Below, piece by piece: positions 42,645 to 51,877 of a stretch of 64,000 bases of DNA (positions are counted from its first letter, which is position 1; each line of letters starts with the position of its first letter). The notes beneath the pieces were generated by a model. That model saw only the letters and a list, made by a program, of their open reading frames with translations, was not told where the DNA came from and ran no database searches. The stretch spans positions 1,550,001-1,614,000 of the forward strand of contig NZ_JBHSMA010000001.1 of NCBI RefSeq assembly GCF_042655385.1, written 5' to 3'. The DNA comes from Larkinella bovis. GTDB taxonomy: Bacteria > Bacteroidota > Bacteroidia > Cytophagales > Spirosomataceae. A program made the translations under genes and the position numbers.

Positions 42645-44069
42645 ATGATAACGGATGACAGCACACCCGACCGGCTCCCCTCTTTATTCATATATACTGC
42701 CTTCCTGGCCCTTGTGCTGGTGGGCTCTTTCTCCTGCAAACGGGTTACGCCCGAACCGCCCGTTGCCCGGAATTTCGACGATTCCCTGAAGGCCGACAGT
42801 TCCTACATCAGCTCACCGGTTACGTTTGAAATTGCGGAACTGGAAGAAAAAATCAATCGGGCGCTGGGGACCGTACTGGTCAAAAATGCCGAACTGAAGA
42901 ACGGGATCACCCGACCGTTGTACCTCCATATTGAACGTTCGGGACCGGTCAAGCTGGCGTATGATGGAAACCGGCTAACCTTTGGCGCATCGCTCCGCAT
43001 CTGGATCAGCAATCCGCTGCGGCTGGGGAAGAATCCGAAAGACACCACCAACCGGGTGTATAGCGCCCTCGAAGTCCGGTTTCGCAGCCCCCTGACCGTC
43101 CGCGACGACTGGCGGATGCAAACCAAGGTCGAACTGGAGCATTACCGCTGGATTACCCGACCGGAAATCCGGATTCTGGGCATCGATATTCCCGTCGCCA
43201 AACTGGCCGACCGGATTCTGCAAAAACGCGAAAACGGCATCGAAGCCGCTATCGACCGGGCGGTTTATAACGAACTGCGGCTCGACCGCGAGCTGGCCAC
43301 CGTCTGGCGGGATATTCAAAAACCGATTCTGATTAACCGGGCGTTTCAGCAGGTCTGGCTACGGCCCCGCCCGACAGCCATTCAGGTCGGGCCGATTCGC
43401 GGCAACCCCACCTCGATCGTAATTCCCATGCGGCTCCGGCTGACCATCGAGTCGGCATTTGGCCCCAAGCCGGTTTATGCGATCAATACCCGATTGCCCC
43501 GGCTGGAAAAAGTGACCACCCTGCCCATGATGTCGCACCTGAATCTGCTCAGCCGGATTCCGTATGGTCAGATGAGTACGCTTTTGAACACGTACGTCAC
43601 CGGCCGAAAATTCGACATCATCAATCACCTGGTTGACATCAAAAAGGTGACGGTTTTCGGCAGCGACCACGCCCTGATCGTTCAGACGGATATTGCCGGG
43701 GCCATTGGGGGCACGCTGTATTTTCGGGGTCGCCCGGTTTTCGACAGCACCCGGAGCGAACTGGTGATGCAGAACATCGACTACGACATCCATACCGAGC
43801 AATCGCTGGCGAAAGTGGCCGACTGGTTGCTGCATGATACGCTGAAAGATACCCTGCAATCGGCCCTGCGCATTCCGCTGCAGGAACACCTGACGCTGCT
43901 GCCCCACCGGATCGAAAAAGCGTTTTCGAAAGGAAAAGCGGGCCGAAAAGCCCGAATCGACATTCCGAAGTTTCAGCTACAGCCCAAAGCCATCGCCGTC
44001 CGACCCGACGGATTACAGATTCTGCTCCATGCCGAGGCCGCCCTGATCCTGGAAGTAGTACATTTGTAA
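42645..44069 (+). CDS. DUF4403 family protein, probable lipoprotein
   Basis: The protein is 474 aa. It has an N-terminal hydrophobic segment (about 13-30) followed by Cys31 in 'VGSFSCKR', compatible with a lipoprotein signal. The body is the DUF4403 fold, seen in 'SSPVTFEIAELEEKINRAL', 'LYLHIERSGPVKLAYDGNRL' and 'KPILINRAFQQVWLRPRP'; these are tandem SMP/BPI-like modules that could bind lipid. It should face the periplasm. Its function is not established. The gene is probably co-transcribed with the metallophosphoesterase downstream. Confidence 0.82.
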   Translation: MITDDSTPDRLPSLFIYTAFLALVLVGSFSCKRVTPEPPVARNFDDSLKADSSYISSPVTFEIAELEEKINRALGTVLVKNAELKNGITRPLYLHIERSGPVKLAYDGNRLTFGASLRIWISNPLRLGKNPKDTTNRVYSALEVRFRSPLTVRDDWRMQTKVELEHYRWITRPEIRILGIDIPVAKLADRILQKRENGIEAAIDRAVYNELRLDRELATVWRDIQKPILINRAFQQVWLRPRPTAIQVGPIRGNPTSIVIPMRLRLTIESAFGPKPVYAINTRLPRLEKVTTLPMMSHLNLLSRIPYGQMSTLLNTYVTGRKFDIINHLVDIKKVTVFGSDHALIVQTDIAGAIGGTLYFRGRPVFDSTRSELVMQNIDYDIHTEQSLAKVADWLLHDTLKDTLQSALRIPLQEHLTLLPHRIEKAFSKGKAGRKARIDIPKFQLQPKAIAVRPDGLQILLHAEAALILEVVHL

Positions 44070-44158
44070 CTTACTATTCACCCCAAAACCGCTATGACAG
44101 ACCTTCCGATCGCCCTACTGTCCGTATCTATCGTTCACACCTGGCTGTATTTAACCCG

Positions 44159-45370
44159 ATGAAATCCGAAAAAAGAGAACCGGAGCAGTACGTTGATCTG
44201 GGGCATTCCGAGGTCGAAAACCACCTCAAAACCCAGGTGGCCCTTTACGAAAAACGACTGAAAGAAGGAACCGCGGCCAACAAGGTGGCCGCCTTTTTTG
44301 CCACCAACCTGTTCGGCTTTGCCTATCATTACCTCAAAAGCCGGTTTGGTCCGAAAGCTAAATACCAGTTTTATCCGCGAAACGGTGACGACGGCATTTA
44401 CCCCATGCACACGTTTTCGGAAACCGTCACGGTGGCGCTGGTTTCGGACTGGGCAACCGATACGCCCGAATCCGACCTGATCGGCGGTTTAATCCGCGAC
44501 CGCGATCCGGATTACACGATTCACCTCGGCGATGTGTACTTTGTCGGAACGCCGGAAGAGGTGGCGACGAACTTTACCGATCCCGATGCGTCCTGGCATT
44601 TTGGCAAACACGGTAGTCTGGCCTTGTCGGGCAACCACGAGATGTATTCCAACGGCACGGCTTTCTTCAAAAAACTGCTGCCCGCGATGAAGATTCGCAA
44701 GGGAAAGGGCATTGCCACGCAACAGGCCGGTTTTTTCTGTCTGGAAAACGAACACTGGCGCATTATCGGACTCGATACGGGTTACAACTCAACAAACCGG
44801 CCTTTACTGGAAGTGTTGTTCAAACCGGATTGCAACCTGCGCGAGGAGCACGTCAACTGGCTGACCGAAGTCGTCCGGCTCCAGGACCCGAATGACCAGC
44901 GCGGTATTATTTTCCTGAGTCATCACCCCTATTTTTCTTCCTTCCGCGACGATCATCCGGTGGTGGGTCGCCAGTTGAAAACCGCCTTCGGAGCCGCCGA
45001 CCGACCGGTTCTGTGGTTCTGGGGCCACGAGCACCGTCTTTCCTTTTACAACAAATACGGTTTTCAGGATGGCATTCAGGCCTGGGGCCGCTGCGTCGGA
45101 CACGGTGGGATGCCCGTCGAAACCAATGCTCCCAACCGGGGCCATTTGGGGCAGCTCCTCTTCTACGATCAGCGGGTCCGGGAACGCATCCGCCGACGCG
45201 ATGTGGGCTTCAACGGGTTCGCACTCTTAACGTTCAACGGGCCAGCCATCGACATTCAGTACATCGACCAGACCAACCAGACCGTCATCGCCGAACGCTG
45301 GCAGGTCAGCCCTTCCGGCGACCTTTCCTCCGAAATCCTCGAAGTCAGCCCGGAAATTACAAAATATTAA
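44159..45370 (+). CDS. Calcineurin-like metallophosphoesterase
   Basis: The protein is 403 aa. The five metallophosphatase motifs are present in order: 'LVSDWATD', 'IHLGDVYFVG', 'LSGNHEMYS', 'FLSHHPYFSS' and 'WGHEHRLSF'. These bind two metal ions for phosphomonoester or diester hydrolysis. An N-terminal extension of about 85 residues is basic and amphipathic, with no clear signal peptide. The substrate is unknown. A long repeat cluster follows the stop codon. Confidence 0.88.
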   Translation: MKSEKREPEQYVDLGHSEVENHLKTQVALYEKRLKEGTAANKVAAFFATNLFGFAYHYLKSRFGPKAKYQFYPRNGDDGIYPMHTFSETVTVALVSDWATDTPESDLIGGLIRDRDPDYTIHLGDVYFVGTPEEVATNFTDPDASWHFGKHGSLALSGNHEMYSNGTAFFKKLLPAMKIRKGKGIATQQAGFFCLENEHWRIIGLDTGYNSTNRPLLEVLFKPDCNLREEHVNWLTEVVRLQDPNDQRGIIFLSHHPYFSSFRDDHPVVGRQLKTAFGAADRPVLWFWGHEHRLSFYNKYGFQDGIQAWGRCVGHGGMPVETNAPNRGHLGQLLFYDQRVRERIRRRDVGFNGFALLTFNGPAIDIQYIDQTNQTVIAERWQVSPSGDLSSEILEVSPEITKY

Positions 45371-45543
45371 ATGCTGGATGGTTCTGGATACTGGATGCTG
45401 GATGAAGTATGCGGTTTGATCTGATGAACGCCTAATCACCTAACATACAGCGCCAAACACCCACTCCCTTAAATCTAAAATCCAGCATCCAGAACCATCC
45501 AGCATCCAATATCCAGCATCTATCATCCAGTATCCAGCATCCG
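45371..45543. repeat. Inverted repeat built from CATCCAG/TATCCAG units (element F)
   Basis: The left arm (45371-45404) is a run of TGGATGC/TGGATAC-type units. The right arm (45480-45543) has eight complementary units (CAT/TATCCAG), one arm being about twice as long. The interior contains GCGGTTTGATCTGATGAACGC, resembling part of element A. It fills the gap between the convergent metallophosphoesterase and alkA genes. Confidence 0.75.
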
Positions 45544-45555
45544 GAAACATCCAGA

Positions 45556-46170
45556 TCACCCATCCGGTTTCCACCGCCAGAGATACCTCGACGCCAGGGT
45601 TCGGTGGGGACGCCAGCGGTCGGCGATTTCGTGCAGGCGTTTGTAGAGCGCCCGGCCGGTTTCGGTCAGGCCGTAAGCTTTCACCATTTTTTGCCGGATC
45701 ACCAGGTCATCGATCGGAAACACATCGGGTCGGTCGAGCACGAACATCAGCAACATTTCGACCGTCCAGCGTCCCACGCCTTTGATCGGCAACAGATACT
45801 GCACGATTTCCTCGTCCGACATCCCGCTGAAAAAGGCGTTGTCCATCGGATTTTCCAGCGCAAAGGCGGCCACGCTTTGCAGATAAATCGACTTCTGGCC
45901 TGACAAACCGGCCGATCGCAGTTCCTCCGGCGATTTGGCAATGAGTTGCTCCGGGTAAGGGTAGCCATCGGGAAAAAGGGCCAGAAACCGGGCAAAGATG
46001 GAATTTGCGGCTTTGGTCGAAATCTGCTGCGAGACAATGCTTTCCAGAAGCGCCAGATAAACCCGGTTTCTGGCCGGATCATCGGTGTAGTCAAACGCAA
46101 TTTTCGGCGCGGGGGTCGACTCGATAATCTGCTTCAAAATGACATCCTGCGAGAGATGGGCCAGTGGCAT
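45556..46170 (-). CDS. DNA-3-methyladenine glycosylase II (AlkA-like, HhH-GPD)
   Basis: The start at ATG 46170 gives 204 aa; an in-frame TTG at 46188 is upstream. The helix-hairpin-helix 'LLPIKGVGRWTVEMLLMFVL' precedes the GPD loop 'PDVFPIDDLVIRQ', whose second Asp is the catalytic residue. The N-terminal 'LLESIVSQQISTKAANSIFA' is the conserved base-lesion pocket region. It excises alkylated bases such as 3-methyladenine. It is of the short form without the N-terminal AlkA domain. It is solitary. Confidence 0.9.
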   Translation of the reverse strand: MPLAHLSQDVILKQIIESTPAPKIAFDYTDDPARNRVYLALLESIVSQQISTKAANSIFARFLALFPDGYPYPEQLIAKSPEELRSAGLSGQKSIYLQSVAAFALENPMDNAFFSGMSDEEIVQYLLPIKGVGRWTVEMLLMFVLDRPDVFPIDDLVIRQKMVKAYGLTETGRALYKRLHEIADRWRPHRTLASRYLWRWKPDG

Positions 46171-46386
46171 AGCGTACGAACGGGTCAATCAGTAATACGT
46201 CTATAAAGATCGGAAGGAATTCGCAGAACTACATGGTTTTGCATCTCTTACCCGTGCGGATGACACTTCATGTCCAAGTTGTTCCGGTTCAATCGATTGG
46301 GCGTTGGGTTGAGGGGCCAGCCGTAGCAACTTTGTTCCCATCAATTCGAACAAACGGTTTCTGCACTATTTCTTTCTCGCACGACA

Positions 46387-47376
46387 ATGAAAAAGGTTTT
46401 CAAATTTATCGGTCTGGGTTTAGGCTTTATTCTGCTCCTTGTGGCCGGTTTCTGCGCTTACGTTGCAATCGTTGGCGTCCCCACCTACGAGGCCCCCACC
46501 ATTCCGGAAGCTAACGTTGAGATTACACCCGCCCGGATAGCCCGGGGCGAGGTCATCGGGCAAATTCAGTGCATGGCCTGCCATGCCGACAACCAAAACC
46601 GGCTGACCGGAAAACACCTGGCCGAAGTACCCGCCCTGTTTGGCAAACTCTATTCAAAAAACATCACGCAGGATAAGATCAAAGGCATCGGTAACTGGAC
46701 CGACGGCGAAATCATTTATTTCCTGAGAACCGGGGTCCGGCGCGACGGATCGTTTGCCCCGGTCATGCCCCAGTACCCGAACATGGCCGATGAGGACCTG
46801 AAATCGGTCGTTGCCTGGCTGCGTTCCGACCGCTTCCCGGTACAGCCTGCGGCTATCGAAGCCCCCGAATCGGAGCTAAGTTTCGTCTCGAAGCTGCTGA
46901 CTCACACGATGATGAAACCATTGCCATACTCAACCGAACTGATCAATTTACCCGACAGCACGGATGTGGTCGCGCTGGGCCGTTACACCGCCGATGCCAT
47001 TGGCGACTGCTACAGTTGCCATTCCGGTGACCTGATCGACCAGAATAAGGCTCATCCTGAAAAAAGCAAAGGCTACTACGGCGGAGGGATTGAAATGAAA
47101 AGCGACGATGGCACGCCGATTCTAACGGCCAACCTGACGTTCGACGAAAAAACCGGGATCGCGAAAAAATACACGAAAGAACAGTTTATCAAAGTGGTCA
47201 AAATGGGCGTGCGGCCCGACGGTTCCATTCTGCGGCAGCCGATGTTTCCCCGGCCGATGCTGACGGATTACGAAGTGGGCGCTATTTATGAATACCTGAA
47301 AACGGTCCCCAAATTGGAAAATGATATTGCCCGGAAAAACGAGGAGCTGATGCTGGCGGAAAAACCGGGCCATTAA
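46387..47376 (+). CDS. Dihaem c-type cytochrome
   Basis: The protein is 329 aa with an N-terminal membrane anchor (about 6-30). Two haem-binding CXXCH motifs are present: CMACH (Cys62, Cys65, His66) and CYSCH (Cys208, Cys211, His212). Candidate distal methionines lie in 'FAPVMPQYPNM' and 'RQPMFPRPMLTD'. Each half is a cytochrome c domain of about 110 residues. It should be a periplasmic electron carrier attached to the inner membrane. Partners are not in the window. Confidence 0.9.
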   Translation: MKKVFKFIGLGLGFILLLVAGFCAYVAIVGVPTYEAPTIPEANVEITPARIARGEVIGQIQCMACHADNQNRLTGKHLAEVPALFGKLYSKNITQDKIKGIGNWTDGEIIYFLRTGVRRDGSFAPVMPQYPNMADEDLKSVVAWLRSDRFPVQPAAIEAPESELSFVSKLLTHTMMKPLPYSTELINLPDSTDVVALGRYTADAIGDCYSCHSGDLIDQNKAHPEKSKGYYGGGIEMKSDDGTPILTANLTFDEKTGIAKKYTKEQFIKVVKMGVRPDGSILRQPMFPRPMLTDYEVGAIYEYLKTVPKLENDIARKNEELMLAEKPGH

Positions 47377-47384
47377 CGGACGGT

Positions 47385-48413
47385 TTACACCAGCGGCAGC
47401 GTCACCCGAAATTCCCGGTCATCTTCCTCGACTGTGGGTGCCGGTTGGCCCAGCATCTGGTACTTTGACAGAATATTGCTCAGCCCCACCCCATTGGAGA
47501 ATACCCGGCTGGGTTTGCGTTGCAGGTTGTTGCTCACGATCAGATGCTGATGCGCGTTGGTTGTGAGCACAATCGTTAGCGGTTGTTCAGGCAGAATAAT
47601 GTTGTGTTTGACGGCGTTTTCCACCAGCAGCTGCAGGGTGAGCGGGGGCAACTGCCGGATTTCGGTGCCGGGCTGGATCCGGGTTTCGAGTTTGAGGGCC
47701 TCGCCGTGGCGGGTTTTGAGCAGGTGGTAGTATGATTCGATGAACTCCAGTTCGCTGGCCAGAGGTGTCAGCGGACTTTCGTTGCTGCGCAGCAAATACC
47801 GGTAAACGGAACTCAACTCCTCGGCGAACACTTCGGCTTTCTCCGGATTTTCGCTGATCAGGGCGGTGAGCGAGTTCAGGCTGTTGAACAGAAAATGAGG
47901 GTTAACCTGTTGCCGCAGCGTGTCCAACTGGGCTTGTAACTGGGCCTTGCTGAGCGTATCGATTTCTTTGCGCGACTCCTGCCAGTTTCCGAAGTTATCC
48001 ATGCTTTCGTACGTAATCACCACAATGGCGACAATGAGGGTCGTAAAAATCATCGCCAGCGCCAGTCGTCCCATCTCGGGCTCGAAGCCCGGCAGGGCGA
48101 TAAACCAGTAGAGAAAAAAGAGGACACCAACGTGCAGCATGGAGCAGATGGTACAGGCCAGAAACCGCCGGATGGTTCGCACGACGTAATCCTTCGGATC
48201 GGGGTGCATGAGATTAATCCGGATCGCAATGCTATTGTTGACGTACCAGTTCAGCATCGAGTCAACAACTGCCAGAATCGTTGCCAGCGCCAGCGTGGTC
48301 CGGTTCTGCCAATAATCGTCGCCCAACAGCAGCCAGTTTAAGATGCTGATATACAAGGGAACAACAATAATCTGTAGTACCCAGTCGTAACGCGAATAAA
48401 CAGGAATTTTCAT
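47385..48413 (-). CDS. LytS-type sensor histidine kinase (paralogue 1)
   Basis: The protein is 342 aa: four membrane segments (about 12-32, 42-58, 82-106, 116-136), a short linker, then a His_kinase domain (PF06580) with the phosphoacceptor His173 in 'QQVNPHFLFNSLNSL', followed by the ATPase N-box 'PPLTLQLLVENAVKHN' and G-box-like 'FSNGVGLSNILSKY'. It has no sensory domain beyond the membrane part. It is about 75-80% alike to the next gene. Its partner response regulator, usually a LytTR protein, is not in the window. Confidence 0.9.
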   Translation of the reverse strand: MKIPVYSRYDWVLQIIVVPLYISILNWLLLGDDYWQNRTTLALATILAVVDSMLNWYVNNSIAIRINLMHPDPKDYVVRTIRRFLACTICSMLHVGVLFFLYWFIALPGFEPEMGRLALAMIFTTLIVAIVVITYESMDNFGNWQESRKEIDTLSKAQLQAQLDTLRQQVNPHFLFNSLNSLTALISENPEKAEVFAEELSSVYRYLLRSNESPLTPLASELEFIESYYHLLKTRHGEALKLETRIQPGTEIRQLPPLTLQLLVENAVKHNIILPEQPLTIVLTTNAHQHLIVSNNLQRKPSRVFSNGVGLSNILSKYQMLGQPAPTVEEDDREFRVTLPLV

Positions 48414-48438
48414 GGCCGACCAGTTAAAGGCTGGTACT

Positions 48439-48446
48439 CAAATCTA
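48439..48446 (-). promoter_or_regulatory. -7 promoter element of LytS paralogue 1
   Basis: Minus-strand TAGATTTG is an exact TAnnTTTG match, with a TTG -33-like sequence 19 nt upstream. The leader would be about 20 nt. The same block is conserved before paralogue 2. Confidence 0.6.
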
Positions 48447-48485
48447 CAAAATTCCGGCATTAGGGCAATGGTTGGTTACGCCACG

Positions 48486-49511
48486 CTAAACCAGGGGCAG
48501 GGTTACCCGAAATTCGTGTTCGTCCTCTTCCACCGTTGGCATCGGCTGGCCCAGTACCTGATACTTGCTCAGAATGTTACTCAGGCCCACGCCATTCGAT
48601 AACACCCGGCTGGTTTTGCGTTGCAGGTTGTTGCTTACGACCAGTTTTTTTTCATCGGTGGTTAACCGAATCCGGAGGGGCTGATCGGGTAAAATAATAT
48701 TGTGTTTGACCGCATTTTCGAGCAGTAATTGAAGCGTCAGGGGAGGCAACTGCCGGGTTTCGGTGCCGGGCTGAATCCGGGTTTCGAGTTTGAGGGCCTC
48801 GCCATGGCGGGTTTTGAGCAGGTGGTAGTACGATTCGATGAACTCCAGTTCGCTGGCCAGGGGTGTCAGCGGACTTTCGTTGCTGCGCAGCAAATAACGG
48901 TAGACGGAGCTAAGTTCCTCGGCGAACACTTCGGCTTTTTCCGGATTTTCGCTGATCAGGGCGGTGAGCGAGTTGAGGCTGTTGAACAGAAAATGCGGAT
49001 TGACCTGCTGGCGCAGGAGCATCAGTTCCGCTTTCAGCTGGGCTTTACTCAGGGAGTCGATTTCTTTGCGCGACTCCTGCCAGTGCTCAAAGCTATGGAT
49101 ACTTTCGTACGTAATCACGACAATCGCAGCCACGACCGTCGTAAACAGCAAACCCAACCCCAGTTGCGTGACCTGGGGAACAAAACCGGGTAAGCCGATA
49201 AACCAGTAGACAAAAAAAATAACCGTGACGTGGAGCATCGAGCTAATGGCGCAGGCAACGAATAACCGGATCGTCCGGGCAAAATACTGCCGCGGGTCCG
49301 GATACAAAGAATTCACTTTCAGCGCAATGCCGTTATTGGAATACCAGTTAAGAAAAGTATCGATCAGGGTAATTCCCGTGGCCAGCCCCAACGTTTTTCC
49401 ATTCTGCCAGAAAGCCGGGCCAATCAGTAACCAGTTTAAAATGCAAATATGAAGCGGAACAAAAATCAGTTGTAAAACCCAGTCGTATCGGGAATAAGCG
49501 GGTAGTTTCAT
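48486..49511 (-). CDS. LytS-type sensor histidine kinase (paralogue 2)
   Basis: The start is set at ATG 49511 (341 aa, MKLPAYSRYDWVLQL), aligning with paralogue 1; a start at 49541 would fall inside the promoter box. The four-helix membrane domain and His173 in 'QQVNPHFLFNSLNSL' match paralogue 1 residue for residue over long stretches, pointing to recent tandem duplication. ATPase motifs 'LQLLLENAVKHN' and 'LSNGVGLSNILSKYQ' are intact. The signal sensed is unknown. Confidence 0.9.
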   Translation of the reverse strand: MKLPAYSRYDWVLQLIFVPLHICILNWLLIGPAFWQNGKTLGLATGITLIDTFLNWYSNNGIALKVNSLYPDPRQYFARTIRLFVACAISSMLHVTVIFFVYWFIGLPGFVPQVTQLGLGLLFTTVVAAIVVITYESIHSFEHWQESRKEIDSLSKAQLKAELMLLRQQVNPHFLFNSLNSLTALISENPEKAEVFAEELSSVYRYLLRSNESPLTPLASELEFIESYYHLLKTRHGEALKLETRIQPGTETRQLPPLTLQLLLENAVKHNIILPDQPLRIRLTTDEKKLVVSNNLQRKTSRVLSNGVGLSNILSKYQVLGQPMPTVEEDEHEFRVTLPLV

Positions 49512-49538
49512 GACGGACCAGGAGAAAAGGCTGGTACT

Positions 49539-49546
49539 CAAATCTA
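49539..49546 (-). promoter_or_regulatory. -7 promoter element of LytS paralogue 2
   Basis: Minus-strand TAGATTTG lies in the block GGCTGGTACTCAAATCTACA (plus strand), which is shared with paralogue 1, so the duplication included its promoter. Confidence 0.55.
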
Positions 49547-49570
49547 CAAAAATCTGTCAATAGCATTGGT

Positions 49571-50617
49571 ATGATTATGAAAGAATGGTTTAGGTTCACC
49601 CGCATCGATTGGTTTTCCATGCTGGTGTGCTATCCGGCCTTATTTTTCGGGAATTATCTGGTTCTGGGGCTACCTTATTTTCGGGAGCCGGGGATTTTTT
49701 TGCCGGTCACACTGATCGAAACCGGGCTGTATATCCTCGCGGGCTTCATCATGGTGTCCTGGATGAAGTACATGAGTCACCACTACGGCCAGCTCAACCA
49801 GATGGTCCGTCGCGTTGCTTACTGCCTGCTTTTCTACATCGTGATTACGGCCGGTTTCGTCTGTTCGCTCTACGGCGTATTCGGCTGGCTGGCTATTCCG
49901 GGTTACCGTTTCGATCCGACGGTTTTCCGCTGGACGTTGCTGCTGGGCTTCATGACCAACATTATTTCGGTCGGTATTCTCGAATCGGCCTATACGTATC
50001 AGCGGTGGAAAGAAAGCGTACAGCGGGAATACGAACTGAAAAAGTTGCACATGGAGCGGCAACTCGACAGCCTGAAGCAGCAGGTCAACCCCCATTTTCT
50101 GTTCAACAGCCTGAACTCGCTCACCGCCCTGATCAGTGAGAACCCGGAGAAAGCCGAAGTGTTCGCCGAGGAACTCAGCTCCGTTTACCGCTACGTGCTT
50201 CGTGCCAATGAACAGAACCTAACCGAACTCGACACGGAGCTTGCCTTCATTCAGTCGTATTACCACCTCCTCAAAACCCGCTACGGCGCCGGACTGGCAC
50301 TGGATGTTAAAATCGATAGCACTTATGCCCGCTATCAGTTGCCCCCGCTGACGCTCCAGCTGCTGCTCGAAAACGCCGTCAAACACAATGTGGCCCTGGT
50401 GGACCAACCCCTGAAAATTACAATAAAAACGAATCAAACCGCCTGTATTTTGGTAAGCAACAATCTTCAAAAAAAACAATCACGCGTTCTTTCCAACGGC
50501 ATTGGTTTAACAAATATCCTGGCAAAATACCAGATGCTAGGTCAATCGGCTCCAACCATTGAGGAAGTTTCCGGTCAATTTATCGTACGCTTACCCCTGT
50601 TAAAACCGGGTCCTTAA
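49571..50617 (+). CDS. LytS-type sensor histidine kinase (paralogue 3)
   Basis: The protein is 348 aa, divergent from paralogue 2 and transcribed from the same intergenic gap. Four membrane segments (about 17-35, 45-64, 82-106, 119-137) differ in sequence from paralogues 1 and 2, whereas the phosphoacceptor block around His175 ('QQVNPHFLFNSLNSL') and the following 30 residues are nearly identical. N-box 'LQLLLENAVKHN' and 'LSNGIGLTNILAKYQ' are present. An intrinsic terminator follows at 50648. Confidence 0.9.
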   Translation: MIMKEWFRFTRIDWFSMLVCYPALFFGNYLVLGLPYFREPGIFLPVTLIETGLYILAGFIMVSWMKYMSHHYGQLNQMVRRVAYCLLFYIVITAGFVCSLYGVFGWLAIPGYRFDPTVFRWTLLLGFMTNIISVGILESAYTYQRWKESVQREYELKKLHMERQLDSLKQQVNPHFLFNSLNSLTALISENPEKAEVFAEELSSVYRYVLRANEQNLTELDTELAFIQSYYHLLKTRYGAGLALDVKIDSTYARYQLPPLTLQLLLENAVKHNVALVDQPLKITIKTNQTACILVSNNLQKKQSRVLSNGIGLTNILAKYQMLGQSAPTIEEVSGQFIVRLPLLKPGP

Positions 50618-50647
50618 TTTACCAGCGAGGTTCTTTTGTAGCAGATC

Positions 50648-50670
50648 AAAGCCGCTTCGCCAGCGGCTTT
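50648..50670 (+). terminator. Intrinsic terminator after LytS paralogue 3
   Basis: AAAGCCGCT (50648-50656) pairs with AGCGGCTTT (50662-50670) around TCGCC, followed by TTCCG. It lies 30 nt after the stop codon. Confidence 0.8.
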
Positions 50671-50818
50671 TTCCGTTTCAGCTGATTCACGATTGATGAT
50701 GTAACCGCCCGAAGCAACTTTTGCGGAGCTTTTCGGAACCTCCCAATCGCACTTTAACTGACCACGCCCTCCGTTGGCTACCACCCGCCAGCGCGCCAGC
50801 GTGTAAACGACAACTACT

Positions 50819-51871
50819 ATGAAAAAGCTATTCGTCATTCTCACTATCCTGGCTCTTATCGGAGCATCGGCTGCGCTGTTGATGAGCAACAGACAAAAAC
50901 AGCAGGAACAAATTCAGGAAGCCCAAAAACCGCTGACCACCGTGGTTTCGATCGAAACCGTTGCACGGCAAACGTTTACGGAAGCAGCCTCCTACATCGG
51001 CAAAACCGAGTTCTGGCGGGAAGTCCAGATGAACGCCACCACGCAGGGCACCATCCGCAGCCTGAATGCGCAACTCGACGAAACGGTGCGCGAAGGCCAG
51101 CCCATCGTGACGGTCGATACGGAACTAACCGAAATCGCTCTGGCCCAGGCCGGAGCCCAGTTGCGGAAAGCCCAAACCGATCTGAAACGGTACGAAACGC
51201 TCCACCGCGAAAACAACCTTCCCGCTACCGACGTAGAAAATGCCCGTTTGCAGGTCACGACCCTCGAAACGCAGGTGCAAACGCTGAAAAAGCAGCTCCG
51301 CGACGCCGTGGTGTATGCCCCGATTAGCGGAGTGGTAACCCGGAAAGACATCGAACGGGGTCTATTCATCGCGCCCGGTTCGCCCCTGCTGACCATCACC
51401 GACGTATCCGCGATCAAACTCGTAATCGACGTACCCGAAGCGGAACTGAACCTCTTTCGGCCCGGCCGCGCGGTTGCCATTGCCTTCGATATGTATCCGG
51501 GAAAAACCGTAACCGGCACCGTTCACTACATCCGGCTCAAAGGGGGAGAAACCGGGAAGTTTCCGGTCGAAATCCGGGTTGCCAATTCGCCCGCTACTCC
51601 GCTGCGCGTGGGCATGACGGCCCGTGTTTCCCTCCCGAATGCCACCTTACTGTCGGGCCTGGCCATTCCCCGGACGGCTCTGGTCACCACCAGCCAGCAA
51701 CCCGCCGTTTACGTCCTGCAAAACAAGCAGATTACCCTTCGATCCATCGAAACCGGTGCCACCACCGGAACAATCCTGCTGGTCCGCAGCGGCCTTCGTG
51801 AAGGTGAACGGGTCGTCGTCAGCGGCACCGAAGGACTGACCAATGGCCAAACCGTAACTGTAAACGAATAA
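50819..51871 (+). CDS. RND efflux periplasmic adaptor (membrane fusion protein)
   Basis: The protein is 350 aa: N-terminal signal anchor (about 4-24), a lipoyl-like half ('TTQGTIRSLNAQLDETVREG'), a coiled-coil hairpin (about 105-160, 'IALAQAGAQLRKAQTDLKRY'), the second lipoyl half ('VVYAPISGVVTRKDIERG') and beta-barrel ('LVIDVPEAELNLFRPG'). It links an inner-membrane RND pump to an outer-membrane channel. The permease gene starts 6 nt downstream. The likely cargo is a small hydrophobic compound or drug. Confidence 0.9.
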   Translation: MKKLFVILTILALIGASAALLMSNRQKQQEQIQEAQKPLTTVVSIETVARQTFTEAASYIGKTEFWREVQMNATTQGTIRSLNAQLDETVREGQPIVTVDTELTEIALAQAGAQLRKAQTDLKRYETLHRENNLPATDVENARLQVTTLETQVQTLKKQLRDAVVYAPISGVVTRKDIERGLFIAPGSPLLTITDVSAIKLVIDVPEAELNLFRPGRAVAIAFDMYPGKTVTGTVHYIRLKGGETGKFPVEIRVANSPATPLRVGMTARVSLPNATLLSGLAIPRTALVTTSQQPAVYVLQNKQITLRSIETGATTGTILLVRSGLREGERVVVSGTEGLTNGQTVTVNE

Positions 51872-51877
51872 TTCGGC

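Noticed and set aside
44094..44162. 22-codon frame ending in ATGA overlap with the metallophosphoesterase gene, as a leader peptide
   Set aside because: The overlap is suggestive, but there is no run of regulatory codons or attenuator hairpin.
45480..45543. Tandem CATCCAG units as a CRISPR or satellite array
   Set aside because: Units are directly adjacent without spacers, and the complementary arm at 45371-45404 shows the block is one side of an inverted repeat.
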